Positions 34,587-42,756 of a DNA stretch of 64,000 bases are shown one piece after another. Below the pieces are notes generated by a model. The model was not told the origin of the DNA, did not search any database, and was given only the letters and a program-made list of their open reading frames with translations. Position numbers and translations under genes: made by a program. How positions within the stretch are numbered: position 1 is the stretch's first letter; each line of letters opens with the position of its first letter. Source of the stretch: Desulfovibrionaceae bacterium (GTDB lineage: Bacteria > Desulfobacterota > Desulfovibrionia > Desulfovibrionales > Desulfovibrionaceae); NCBI GenBank assembly GCA_022510785.1, contig JAFLSV010000006.1, positions 1 to 64,000 of the forward strand, in the 5' to 3' direction.

Positions 34587-36545
34587 CTAGAACCGCGCGG
34601 CGTTGCGGCCGCGAACGTCGTTGAGCAGACCGCCCGCGCGGATGATCCGCCATTCCGCGGCGGACAGGTCATTGCGCGCCCGAATGCCGCCCGTGCCTTC
34701 CACATTCATGACCATTTCCCCGCCCGGCGTCAAATCAGCGGTGGCAAACGACACGCGGGCGGCGGCCTTCACCCGGCCGTAGTCCCCGGGGTTGACAAAA
34801 ATCAGGGGCAGAATGCCAAAGTTGATGAGATTGGCCCGGTGGATACGCGCGAACGAGCAGGCGATCACCGCCCGTATGCCAAGATGGCGTGGAGCCAGAG
34901 CCGCATGCTCGCGGCTGGAGCCCTGGCCGTAATTCTGCCCGGCCACAATGATGCCCGCCAGACCCGAATTGCGCGCCGTTTCGGCCCGGTGCACGAAGTC
35001 GGAATCCACCCGGCTGAACACATGGCGGGCAATGGCGGGCACATTGGATCGCAGGGCCGTTATCTCGGCCCCGGCGGGCATAATGTGATCGGTGGTAATG
35101 CCGTCGCCCACCTTGAGAACCACCGTGCCGTCCAGGTGATCTTCAAGCGGCGGAAACTGCTCCAGGGGCACAATGTTGGGGCCGCGCACAATGCTCACGG
35201 CCGAAGCTTCGGCCGGATCTGCGGGCGGGAACAGAAAATGCCGCCGCCCGTCAGGCACAGCGTGCGGAAAATCGGGCCGGGCCGGAGCTTCGCCCCATCC
35301 GGCCGGATCGGTAAAGCGGCCGTCCAGCGCGCAGCGGGCCGCCGTGACCGGGCTGACCAGATAGACCCCCGCGTCGCGTGTGCCGCTGCGTCCTTCAAAA
35401 TTGCGGTTAAAGGTGCGCACGGACACGCCGCCGGACACCGGCGAACTGCCCATGCCAATGCACGGGCCGCACGCGCATTCCAGAACGCGCACCCCGGCAC
35501 CGAGCAGATCCGTCAGCGCGCCATCGGCGGCCAGCATGGACAGAACCTGCCGCGAACCGGGCGACACGCACACATCCGTGGAGGGATCAATGCGCTTGCC
35601 GCGCAGCACGGCGGCCACCTGTTCCAGATCGGCATAGGATGAATTGGTGCACGAGCCGATGGCCACCTGATCAACGCGCATGTCCGGTCTTTCAGCGCAC
35701 AGGCGGGCCACGGACATGACCTGATCCGGCATGTGGGGGAGGGCCACCAGAGGCTCAAGAGCTGACAGATCCACATCAATCACATCATCGTAGGAGGCAT
35801 CGTCATCAGGGGTCAGCGCTTCCCAGTCCTGCTCGCGGCCCATGCGGCGCAAAAATTCGCGGGTCTGCTCATCGGACGGGAACAGCGAACCCGTGGCGCC
35901 CAGCTCGGCCCCCATATTGGCGATGGTGGCCCGTTCGGGCACGGACAGCGTGCTGACCCCCGGGCCTCCGTATTCAAACACGCGCCCCACCCCGCCCTGA
36001 GTGCTCAGGGCGCCGAGCAGATGCAGAATGAGATCCTTGGCCTGGGCCCAGCCCGTCAGATGACCGGACAGCCGCACCAGAATCACCCGCGGCATGGGGA
36101 TGGCATAGGGCTCGCCCGCCATAGCCAGCGCCACGGACAGGCCGCCCGCCCCCATGGCCAGACTGCCCATGCCGCCCGCCATGGGCGTATGGCTGTCCGA
36201 GCCAAGCAGCACACGGCCGGGCCGCGCGAAATTTTCCAGGTGAAGCTGATGGCAGATGCCGGCGCCGGGCGGCGAATAGACAGCCCCGAACCTGGCTGCG
36301 GCCGTGCGCAGAAAGCGATGATCGTCCGGATTGCGGAAGCCCATCTGCAGGGTATTGTGATCAACGTAGCTGACCGAAAGCTCGGTGCGCACGCGGGGCA
36401 GGCCGAGGGCCTCAAACTGGAGCCACGCCATGGTGCCCGTGGCGTCCTGGGTCAGGGTCTGATCCACCCGCAGACTGATTTCCCGGCCGGGAACCATGTC
36501 CCCTTCCACCAAGTGGCTGCGCAGTATCTTGTGAGTCATGTTCAT
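34587..36545 (-). CDS. Aconitate hydratase
   Basis: The 652-residue enzyme interconverts citrate and isocitrate. Iron-sulfur ligands are Cys in GSCTNSSYADL and the ACGPCIG pair. Other signatures are GSDSHTPMAGGMGSLAMG, the swivel-domain GDGITTDHIMPAG and GQNYGQGSSREHAALAP, with the substrate-binding Arg in SSREH. At 652 residues it belongs to the short bacterial group, shorter than E. coli AcnA (about 890). With Icd it forms the citrate-to-2-oxoglutarate branch. A second in-frame ATG at 36539 is an alternative start. Confidence 0.92.
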   Translation of the reverse strand: MNMTHKILRSHLVEGDMVPGREISLRVDQTLTQDATGTMAWLQFEALGLPRVRTELSVSYVDHNTLQMGFRNPDDHRFLRTAAARFGAVYSPPGAGICHQLHLENFARPGRVLLGSDSHTPMAGGMGSLAMGAGGLSVALAMAGEPYAIPMPRVILVRLSGHLTGWAQAKDLILHLLGALSTQGGVGRVFEYGGPGVSTLSVPERATIANMGAELGATGSLFPSDEQTREFLRRMGREQDWEALTPDDDASYDDVIDVDLSALEPLVALPHMPDQVMSVARLCAERPDMRVDQVAIGSCTNSSYADLEQVAAVLRGKRIDPSTDVCVSPGSRQVLSMLAADGALTDLLGAGVRVLECACGPCIGMGSSPVSGGVSVRTFNRNFEGRSGTRDAGVYLVSPVTAARCALDGRFTDPAGWGEAPARPDFPHAVPDGRRHFLFPPADPAEASAVSIVRGPNIVPLEQFPPLEDHLDGTVVLKVGDGITTDHIMPAGAEITALRSNVPAIARHVFSRVDSDFVHRAETARNSGLAGIIVAGQNYGQGSSREHAALAPRHLGIRAVIACSFARIHRANLINFGILPLIFVNPGDYGRVKAAARVSFATADLTPGGEMVMNVEGTGGIRARNDLSAAEWRIIRAGGLLNDVRGRNAARF

Positions 36546-36621
36546 GGAGCTGTTCCCCGCCTGTCAAAAAAAAGAGCCGGGCTTTCCGCCGGCCGGAGCC
36601 TCACGCGGCACAAAAGCGGCA

Positions 36622-38112
36622 TCAATCGACGTCAATGCCCATACCGCGGTATTCATTGAGCTTGTTGCGCAAGGTGCGCACGGATATCCCCAAAAGCTCG
36701 GCCGCCTGGGTGCGGTTGCCTGATGTGGCGGCCAGGCCCTTCATGATCATAATCCGTTCCATTTCGTGCAGGGGGATGACCGCCCCGGCGAACAGCGCGC
36801 CGTTGCCGGCGGCCTGCGCGCCGGCAGCGGCAGGGGCCGCCGCGGAGCTTTCTTCGCCATGGGCAGGCGAAGCGGGGGGCTGCGGGCCGGGCTGCTCCGT
36901 TTCGGACACTTCGGCGTCTTCAGTCGCGAACAGAGGCCAGCTGTCGGGATCGAGCAGAAAATGGCCGGGAGCAATGGGCTTGCCGCCCGCCAGCAGGACG
37001 GCGCGTTCCATGAGATTTTGAAGTTCACGCACGTTGCCGGGCCAGTCATACTCCTTCAGCCAGGCTTCGGCCCCGGGCGAAAGGGAGGTGGGGGCCAGGC
37101 CATATTCGCGCACATACATATCGATGAAAAAGCGGGCCAGTTCCAGCACATCGTCGCCCCGCTCCCGCAGGGAAGGCAGGCGCAGGGGAATGACGTTGAG
37201 GCGGAAGAACAGATCCTGCCGGAACCTGCCTTCCCTGACCCAGCCTTCCAGATCGCGGTTGGTGGTGGCCACCACGCGCACATCGACCTTAATGCTTTCG
37301 GTGCCGCCCACGCGGTCTATCTCACTTTCCTGCAGCACGCGCAGAAGCTTGGCCTGAAGGCCCAGCTCCATCTCGGAAATTTCGTCCAGCAGAATGGTGC
37401 CGCTGTCGGCCAGTTCAAATTTGCCGGGTTTGCGGGCTATGGCCCCGGTGAAGGCTCCCTTTTCATGGCCGAACAGCTCACTTTCCAGCAAATGTTCCGG
37501 CAGGGCGGCGCAGTTGACCGCCACAAAGGGCCCGGCCGCGCGATCACTCCAGGCGTGCAGCGTGCGGGCGAACATTTCCTTCCCGGTGCCGGACTCGCCG
37601 GAAATAAGCACCGTCGCCCGCGAGGGAGCCACCTGGCGGGCCAGGGCCAGCACGCGGCGTATGGCCGTATCACTGCCGACAATACGCGGCCCGGAGCCCT
37701 CCGGCACGACGGGACGCCGCCCGCCCAGCGTGCTGGACGCCGGAGCGGCCGCGGAGGGACGGGACGGACGGGCCACAGCCGCCACCTTGTCAAATGAAAG
37801 AGGTTCCAGCCAGTAATCCCGCGCCCCAAGCTCCATATAGCGGCGGGCATCGTCCGCCGTGCCCCGATCCGAAATGACCACCACGGGCGGAAAATCAGGG
37901 TCATCGGCCCCCACGGCCAATAAATCCTCCACCTGAAAACCAGGCAGGGAAGGCCGGGCAAAGATGATTCCCGGGCCGGACTTGCGCACGAACGCCGAAG
38001 CGCCCTTCAGGTTTTCGGCAATGGACACCTCAAAGCCCGCGTCGCGCAATTGGGGAAAAATGCGGGTGACGGCGTTGGCGGGCGCAAGAAAAAGAATACG
38101 TTGGCTTGACAT
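36622..38112 (-). CDS. Sigma-54-dependent activator, FlbD/FlrC-like, with degenerate receiver
   Basis: The 496-residue protein has an N-terminal receiver-like domain (1-110), an AAA+ domain with Walker A GESGTGKE, the sigma-54-contacting GAFTGA and the Arg fingers, and a Fis-type helix-turn-helix (NRTQAAELLGISVRTLRNKLNEY). In the receiver the phosphorylated Asp is Arg53 (ARPSLPG) and the acidic pocket is LAPANAV, so it cannot be phosphorylated in the usual way. Helix-turn-helix wording and the divergent cheV gene suggest a flagellar or motility role. A 70-residue Ala/Pro-rich linker separates the last two domains. Confidence 0.85.
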   Translation of the reverse strand: MSSQRILFLAPANAVTRIFPQLRDAGFEVSIAENLKGASAFVRKSGPGIIFARPSLPGFQVEDLLAVGADDPDFPPVVVISDRGTADDARRYMELGARDYWLEPLSFDKVAAVARPSRPSAAAPASSTLGGRRPVVPEGSGPRIVGSDTAIRRVLALARQVAPSRATVLISGESGTGKEMFARTLHAWSDRAAGPFVAVNCAALPEHLLESELFGHEKGAFTGAIARKPGKFELADSGTILLDEISEMELGLQAKLLRVLQESEIDRVGGTESIKVDVRVVATTNRDLEGWVREGRFRQDLFFRLNVIPLRLPSLRERGDDVLELARFFIDMYVREYGLAPTSLSPGAEAWLKEYDWPGNVRELQNLMERAVLLAGGKPIAPGHFLLDPDSWPLFATEDAEVSETEQPGPQPPASPAHGEESSAAAPAAAGAQAAGNGALFAGAVIPLHEMERIMIMKGLAATSGNRTQAAELLGISVRTLRNKLNEYRGMGIDVD

Positions 38113-38315
38113 TTGTTTTCTTGTATCCGTAACTGTCCGTCAAAGCAAGTCCGCGGCGGCCGGGTCGGAAGACGGCGCCCCGTCTCCATGCGCCCCGTCT
38201 TCCCCGGGTTCCCCAAGTTCTGGAGTTGCGAAATCATTCCAAATGGATTAAGGTCAGGCATCCGTGACGTTTGATCCCCTCCTCCCGGAAGGGAAGAAAA
38301 ACGTGACAAAAAAGT
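38113..38315. other. Divergent intergenic region between the activator and cheV
   Basis: About 300 bases separate the two divergent genes. Apart from the sigma-28-like element near cheV, I see a GC-rich inverted segment around 38168-38205 (GAAGACGGcgcCCCGTCT / GCGCCCCGTCTTCC) and no sigma-54 site matching TGGCAC-N5-TTGCW. Confidence 0.35.
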
Positions 38316-38316
38316 G

Positions 38317-38343
38317 TATATTTTTTTTCAAACCGTCCGATAA
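38317..38343 (+). promoter_or_regulatory. Predicted sigma-28 (FliA) promoter for cheV
   Basis: TATA (38317-38320), 15 bases, then TCCGATAA (38336-38343). The sigma-28 consensus is TAAA-N15-GCCGATAA, so 3 of 4 and 7 of 8 bases match with exact spacing. It lies 73 bases before the cheV start, a normal distance, and fits a chemotaxis gene. Confidence 0.65.
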
Positions 38344-38415
38344 GCCCAGAGGACGGGCATGGCGCGAAACCTCTGCGCCGCACTGCGCAACATTTTCCCC
38401 GACGAGGCGGACGAT

Positions 38416-39411
38416 ATGTCGCAAACCAAAATTTTATTGGAAGCTGGCACCAACGAACTGGAAATTGTCGAGTTCTTCATCAATGAAGAAGGCGGATACC
38501 GGGGCTACTACGGCATCAATGTCTCCAAGGTGGTGGAAATTATCCGCCAGCAGCCGGTGACAGCCATGCCGCAGATGCGGCATCCCTGCGTTCAGGGAGC
38601 CTTCCCCAACCGGGACGGCCGCATCGTGCCGCTGATTGACCTCTGCCGTTTTCTGGACAAAACCTGCGGGCCCAGTGAGGATCCGAAGGTGATCATCACC
38701 GAATTCAACAAAGTCCAGAACGCCTTTCTGGTGTCGGGCGTGACGCGCATCCACCGGATCAGCTGGTCGCAGGTGGAAGCGCCCAGCGAATTTCTGCTGC
38801 GGATGAGCCACAACTCCATTACCGGTGTGGTTCGCCTGGAACAAAGGGTCATCTTCCTGCTGGATATGGAAGCCATTGTGGGCACCCTGTGCCCCGCCCT
38901 GAGCATCCGCATGGATGAAGTCTCGCCCGATGCCCCCAAGCCCGACCGGGTGTACCATGTTCTGCACGCGGACGACTCGGTGAGCATCCGGCACCTGGTG
39001 CTGAGCAGACTGAAAGCCGAAGGCCGCTTCGAGGTTACCCAGGTTGCCGACGGCAAGCAGGCCTGGGATTTTCTGCAGCAGGTTCGCGAACAGTCCATCA
39101 AGAGCGGCCGCCCGGTGACGGACTTCCTGCATGGCGTGATGAGCGATATCGAAATGCCCAATCTCGACGGGCTGACCCTGTGCCGCTATATCAAGGAAGA
39201 CCCTGTTCTGAGAGAACTTCCGGTGGCCATGTTCTCCTCGCTGATTACGCCGGCCATGTCCCACAAGTGCGAAAGCGTCCATGCCGACGGCCAGTTCGCC
39301 AAACCCGACCTGCAGGCCATCAGCGACCGGATATACCAGCTTATCACCGAGCATGAGGCCGCCGCCCAGCAGGCCGCGGCTCAGGAAGCCGCCGTCGCTG
39401 CGGCGGGATAG
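38416..39411 (+). CDS. cheV: Chemotaxis coupling protein CheV
   Basis: The 331-residue protein joins a CheW-like domain (about 5-165: ELEIVEFFI.., YGINVSKVVEIIR, GRIVPLIDL) to a C-terminal receiver (about 185-315) with the acidic pair HADDS, the phosphorylated Asp in MSDIEMPNLDG and the Lys in AKPD. CheV couples chemoreceptors to CheA and adapts through phosphorylation. I use ATG 38416 (MSQTKILLEAG); an upstream ATG at 38359 is in frame but adds a non-family extension. It ends in an Ala/Gln-rich tail and is 20 bases before lpxI. Confidence 0.92.
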   Translation: MSQTKILLEAGTNELEIVEFFINEEGGYRGYYGINVSKVVEIIRQQPVTAMPQMRHPCVQGAFPNRDGRIVPLIDLCRFLDKTCGPSEDPKVIITEFNKVQNAFLVSGVTRIHRISWSQVEAPSEFLLRMSHNSITGVVRLEQRVIFLLDMEAIVGTLCPALSIRMDEVSPDAPKPDRVYHVLHADDSVSIRHLVLSRLKAEGRFEVTQVADGKQAWDFLQQVREQSIKSGRPVTDFLHGVMSDIEMPNLDGLTLCRYIKEDPVLRELPVAMFSSLITPAMSHKCESVHADGQFAKPDLQAISDRIYQLITEHEAAAQQAAAQEAAVAAAG

Positions 39412-39431
39412 GCGGACTTGGCGGAGCGTTC

Positions 39432-40247
39432 ATGCCCGAGCATATCGGCATTATCGCCGGGGGCGGACAGTTTCCCCGCCTCGTGGCCCAGGGGGCGCAC
39501 GAGGCGGGGCTTTCCGTCGCGGCGTGCGGCTTTCACGGGCATACGGATCCCGCCCTTGCCCAATATGTCGATGTGTTCCAGCTGCTGCACCTCGGCCAGC
39601 TGAACAAGCTGCTGGCCTACTTTCATCAGCAGGGGGTGCGCCGCCTGTGCCTGGCTGGCACCATCAACAAACCGCGCGCCCTGGACTTTCGCCCCGACTG
39701 GCGTGCCTCCAGAGTGGTCTTTTCCTTGCGCGCCAAAGGAGACGACTCGCTTTTGCGCGCCGTGCTGGGCGAGCTGGAAAAAGAGGGCTTTGAAATGCTG
39801 TCGGCCGCCGATCTGGTGCCCTCGCTGCGCTGTCCGCCCGGCACGCTGACCCGGCGCGACCCCGCCCCCGAAACCTGGGCCGATATCCGCTACGCCTGGC
39901 CCGTGGCGGCCGGCATGGGACGCTTTGATATCGGCCAGTGCCTTGTGGCGCGGCAGGGCATGGTCATCGCCGTGGAGTGCCTCGAAGGAACTGACGCCAC
40001 CCTGAAGCGCGGCGCAGAACTGGGCGGCAAAGGCTGCGTGGCCGTTAAAATCGCCAAACCCGGCCAGGATGAACGGGTGGATCTGCCCTCGGTGGGGCTG
40101 ACCACCATCCAGAACCTGGTGGAAGGCGGTTATGCGGCCCTGGCCATCCAGGCGGGCAAAACCCTGTTTTTTGATCGGGAAGCCAGCCTGGCCCTGGCTG
40201 ACAGGCACAAACTGGCCATTGTGGCCCTGCCCGACAACTTCGCCTGA
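39432..40247 (+). CDS. lpxI: UDP-2,3-diacylglucosamine diphosphatase LpxI
   Basis: The 271-residue protein matches LpxI (DUF1009): IGIIAGGGQFPRLVA, LGQLNKLLAYFHQQGV, LAGTINKP, RAKGDDSLLRAV and C-terminal VECLEGTDATLKRG, PGQDERVDLPSVG, GKTLFFDR. It hydrolyses UDP-2,3-diacylglucosamine to lipid X in lipid A synthesis, the job of LpxH elsewhere. Its presence confirms a Gram-negative envelope. It is 20 bases after cheV although unrelated in function. Confidence 0.93.
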   Translation: MPEHIGIIAGGGQFPRLVAQGAHEAGLSVAACGFHGHTDPALAQYVDVFQLLHLGQLNKLLAYFHQQGVRRLCLAGTINKPRALDFRPDWRASRVVFSLRAKGDDSLLRAVLGELEKEGFEMLSAADLVPSLRCPPGTLTRRDPAPETWADIRYAWPVAAGMGRFDIGQCLVARQGMVIAVECLEGTDATLKRGAELGGKGCVAVKIAKPGQDERVDLPSVGLTTIQNLVEGGYAALAIQAGKTLFFDREASLALADRHKLAIVALPDNFA

Positions 40248-40275
40248 AACCCGGTCTTTTTCCGCCCGAGCCGGA

Positions 40276-41259
40276 CTATACGCCTTCCCCCGTGCTTTCC
40301 CCCGTGCTTTCCTCAAGCAGCGGCATGGCGCGGGCATGGCGGGGTATGCCGATGCGTATGTTTTCCAGCAGAGCCGCCGCCTGCGGACTGAGCCGCTTGT
40401 GCTTGCGCATGAGAATGCCGCAGCGCACACTGGGCAGGATTCCTTCCAGCGAATAGGACATGATGTCATCCCACGCGGCGCCGTAGGAACTGGCCGCCAG
40501 ACACATTTCATCCATGATCGCCACGCCGAGGCCCTGTTTCACATAGCGCAGCATAAGGTGATAATTGTTGACGCTGAGCACGATATTGGGCGGATGGGGC
40601 CAGGTGCGCAGAGACACGCCAAAATACGGATCGTCGCTTTCCTCCATATTTTCGCCCAGAAAGGAAATAAAGGGCAGGCGGGATATGTCATCCATACCGG
40701 GACGCTCGGGCAACAGGAACTGGTTGTTGCGGCGGGCAATGAGCAGGGGGCGTGAGGTGAACAGTTCCTCCAGCGCGCAGTTGGAGGCCTCCTGCGTCAT
40801 GCCGGTAAGGCCGAAATCCACCCGTGAGCCGGCCACATCGTCCACCACTTCGTAGGTGAGGGCGCGGCGTATTCTGATGCGCACATCGGGATGGGCCTTG
40901 CAGAAATCGGATATGGTGCCCACCACAACGGCAGAAAAAGGCAGGCTGCTGGAAATGCTGATCGTGCCCCGCAATATGCCTGAGCTGGCCCCCACATCGG
41001 ATCGCATGCCCTTGAGAAGCTCGAAGGTGGAAATGGTCCACGCCAGAAGGCGCTCCCCCTCCGGGGTAATATGCAGGCGCTTCACGGAGCGATCAAAAAG
41101 CACCGTGCCCAGCGTCTGCTCAAGCTGGCGTATTTGCCAGCTTATGGTGGAAGGATTGCGGTTCATGAGACGGGCCGCGCGCCGGATGCTGCCGGTCTGG
41201 GCCGTGTAATAAAAACCCCGCAATTGCTGGAAAAAGTCACCGTTCAATTCTTCTATCAT
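40276..41259 (-). CDS. LysR-family transcriptional regulator
   Basis: The 327-residue protein starts with the LysR helix-turn-helix (FYYTAQTGSIRRAARLMNRNPSTISWQIRQLEQTLGTVLFDR, about residues 12-53) and continues with the periplasmic-binding-like effector domain (GTISISSSLPFSAVVVG.., DFGLTGM). The reading of 'N' in MNRNPST where LNRSQPA is common is unremarkable. I place the start at 41259. It is divergent from the TAXI/TRAP genes and is their likely regulator; a perfect palindrome sits between. Confidence 0.9.
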   Translation of the reverse strand: MIEELNGDFFQQLRGFYYTAQTGSIRRAARLMNRNPSTISWQIRQLEQTLGTVLFDRSVKRLHITPEGERLLAWTISTFELLKGMRSDVGASSGILRGTISISSSLPFSAVVVGTISDFCKAHPDVRIRIRRALTYEVVDDVAGSRVDFGLTGMTQEASNCALEELFTSRPLLIARRNNQFLLPERPGMDDISRLPFISFLGENMEESDDPYFGVSLRTWPHPPNIVLSVNNYHLMLRYVKQGLGVAIMDEMCLAASSYGAAWDDIMSYSLEGILPSVRCGILMRKHKRLSPQAAALLENIRIGIPRHARAMPLLEESTGESTGEGV

Positions 41260-41476
41260 GAGCTTGCCCCCGGCTTGCGCCCTGTCTGCGCGTATGCCGT
41301 GCCTGAAGATGCCTTCCCTTGTCCGGACACGCAGCGTGTTCACTCCCTGCGCGTGCCCGTCCGGACACTGCACAGCAAAGCGGCCATGCTCGTTTGCGTC
41401 CTGCCTGCGGTGAGTCCGCCCGCCCAGATCACACCCCGCCCGGCCCGGAACCAGGCGGAAGCGCGACGTCCCTTAA
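41260..41476. other. Upstream part of the regulator-transporter intergenic region
   Basis: No coding frame of credible composition was found in this stretch. It is GC-rich and holds the 5' region of the LysR transcript. The operator and promoter of the transporter genes lie downstream (listed separately). Confidence 0.4.
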
Positions 41477-41495
41477 TGTATGATAAAATCATACA
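41477..41495. promoter_or_regulatory. Palindromic candidate operator for the LysR regulator
   Basis: TGTATGAT-AAA-ATCATACA is a perfect 8-bp palindrome with a three-base spacer. It contains the T-N11-A pattern of LysR boxes. It lies 20 bases upstream of the predicted -35 of the transporter promoter, a typical activation position, in an AT-rich island within GC-rich DNA. Confidence 0.6.
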
Positions 41496-41514
41496 ATATA
41501 AAAATAGTATTGAT

Positions 41515-41543
41515 TTGACAACACATGTCCGGATCGAGATTAT
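41515..41543 (+). promoter_or_regulatory. Predicted sigma-70 promoter of the TAXI/TRAP operon
   Basis: A perfect TTGACA (41515-41520), 17 bases, then GATTAT (41538-41543), 22 bases before the TAXI start. The ribosome site AGGAGGTGA follows at about 41553. Confidence 0.6.
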
Positions 41544-41564
41544 TTTCACAACAGGAGGTGAACC

Positions 41565-42545
41565 ATGTTCAAATCAACTCGCGCACTTGCAGCGGCCTGC
41601 ATTCTCTTCCTGGGGTTCAGCGCCCCCGCCATGGCAGCGGAAGTGGAAATACAGGCCGGCATCTTCGGCGGAACCCTTTACCAGATGAGCTACGCCCTGA
41701 CGGAAATCCTCAAGGCTCACGCTCCCGGCCTGACGGCCACCGCCGTGGAAACCAACGGCACCGGCATGGGCATTACCAAGGCTTCTCAGGAACCCGCGCG
41801 GCGCATTGTGGCCGGCACGCTGGTTCCCGTGCTGGAAGCCCGCGCGGGCCAGCCCCCGTACCAGAAGGCCTATACCGGTCTCAAGCTCATCGCCAACATG
41901 AGCGAAAACATCCAGACCCTCATTACCTTTGATCCGGCCATTCAGACGGTGGAAGACCTCAAGGGCAAGCGCGTGGGTCTGGGCCCCAAGCCCACGGTTC
42001 TCGGTCACAACCACGCCTCCATTGTCAGCGCGGGCTGTTCCGACCCCGGCTCCATCAAATTTGAATTCATGAACTGGGGCAGCATGCGCGACGCCATCCT
42101 TGACGGTTCCATCGACGCCATGATCCTCGGCATCAGCACCCGCCAGAATCCGCCCTATGTGCCTGTCGCGGCCTATGGCGAAATGCAGGCTTCGCGCGGT
42201 CATGCCCACTTCATCGACCTGAGCCCCGAAGCGGTGGCCAAGGCCGCGGCCGCCGACAAGATCAGCTATGAAACGCGCACCCTGCCCGCCGGCTCCATCG
42301 CCGAAGGCGTGCCCCCACGGGATGTGCCCGCCTGGCGCGACCTGCTCGGCCTCTTTGCCTTTGACGAGCTGGATGACGATGTCGCCTATACCATCGCCAA
42401 GGTTCTCCATGAACACTGCGAAGATATGGCAACCTACTCCGCGGCTGCCAAAGGCGTGTGGCCCGACCTCATCGTGCCCACCGTGCCCGATGAGCTGATT
42501 CATCCCGGCGCCCTGCGCTACTACAAGGAAAAAGGCCTGCGTTAA
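41565..42545 (+). CDS. TAXI-family TRAP transporter solute-binding protein
   Basis: The 326-residue protein has a signal peptide (cleavage after AMA, about residue 24) and TAXI features: GIFGGTLYQMSYALTEILK, TAVETNGTGMG, LKGKRVGLGPK and the late APAWRDLLGLFAFDELDDD-like block. The ligand is bound in the periplasm and passed to the fused permease encoded next. TAXI systems move dicarboxylates, amino acids and sulfonates, so the ligand is not predictable. AGGAGGTGAACC precedes the ATG. An unusually long hairpin follows the stop. Confidence 0.9.
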   Translation: MFKSTRALAAACILFLGFSAPAMAAEVEIQAGIFGGTLYQMSYALTEILKAHAPGLTATAVETNGTGMGITKASQEPARRIVAGTLVPVLEARAGQPPYQKAYTGLKLIANMSENIQTLITFDPAIQTVEDLKGKRVGLGPKPTVLGHNHASIVSAGCSDPGSIKFEFMNWGSMRDAILDGSIDAMILGISTRQNPPYVPVAAYGEMQASRGHAHFIDLSPEAVAKAAAADKISYETRTLPAGSIAEGVPPRDVPAWRDLLGLFAFDELDDDVAYTIAKVLHEHCEDMATYSAAAKGVWPDLIVPTVPDELIHPGALRYYKEKGLR

Positions 42546-42556
42546 TCGGCCTGAAA

Positions 42557-42595
42557 CCGGAGCGCTCCGGGCGCAATCCGCCCGGAGCGCTCCGG
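42557..42595 (+). terminator. Perfect 17-bp hairpin between binding protein and permease genes
   Basis: CCGGAGCGCTCCGGGCG, loop CAATC, then the exact complement. Each arm is itself partly palindromic (GGAGCGCTCC). There is no T-run. Between a binding protein and its permease such a hairpin usually protects the upstream mRNA or reduces readthrough, giving more binding protein than permease. Confidence 0.7.
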
Positions 42596-42720
42596 ATGCA
42601 TACTGAGCCTTCTTCCGTGCCCGCGGCCTGCCCGCCGCGGCTTTTCCCGGAAAGCCTGTCTCTGCAACAGGCGCTGCCTGTCGTATGGCTTTTCTCTCCC
42701 GTCCGGCGGCACCCGTCCGG

Positions 42721-42748
42721 CCCCCCCATCCGGCCCCCCCCATCCGGG
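42721..42748. repeat. Poly-C tandem repeat next to the permease ribosome site
   Basis: Seven and eight C residues are each followed by ATCCGG, giving a near-perfect 13/14-base tandem repeat that ends at the GGGAGG ribosome site. Such tracts are prone to slippage, though nothing shows variation here. Confidence 0.6.
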
Positions 42749-42756
42749 AGGACACC

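Noticed and set aside
32572..35642. Long plus-strand frames over the ppiD-like and aconitase genes
   Set aside because: Antisense shadows rich in His, Gly, Gln and Arg, with no domain and no ribosome sites.
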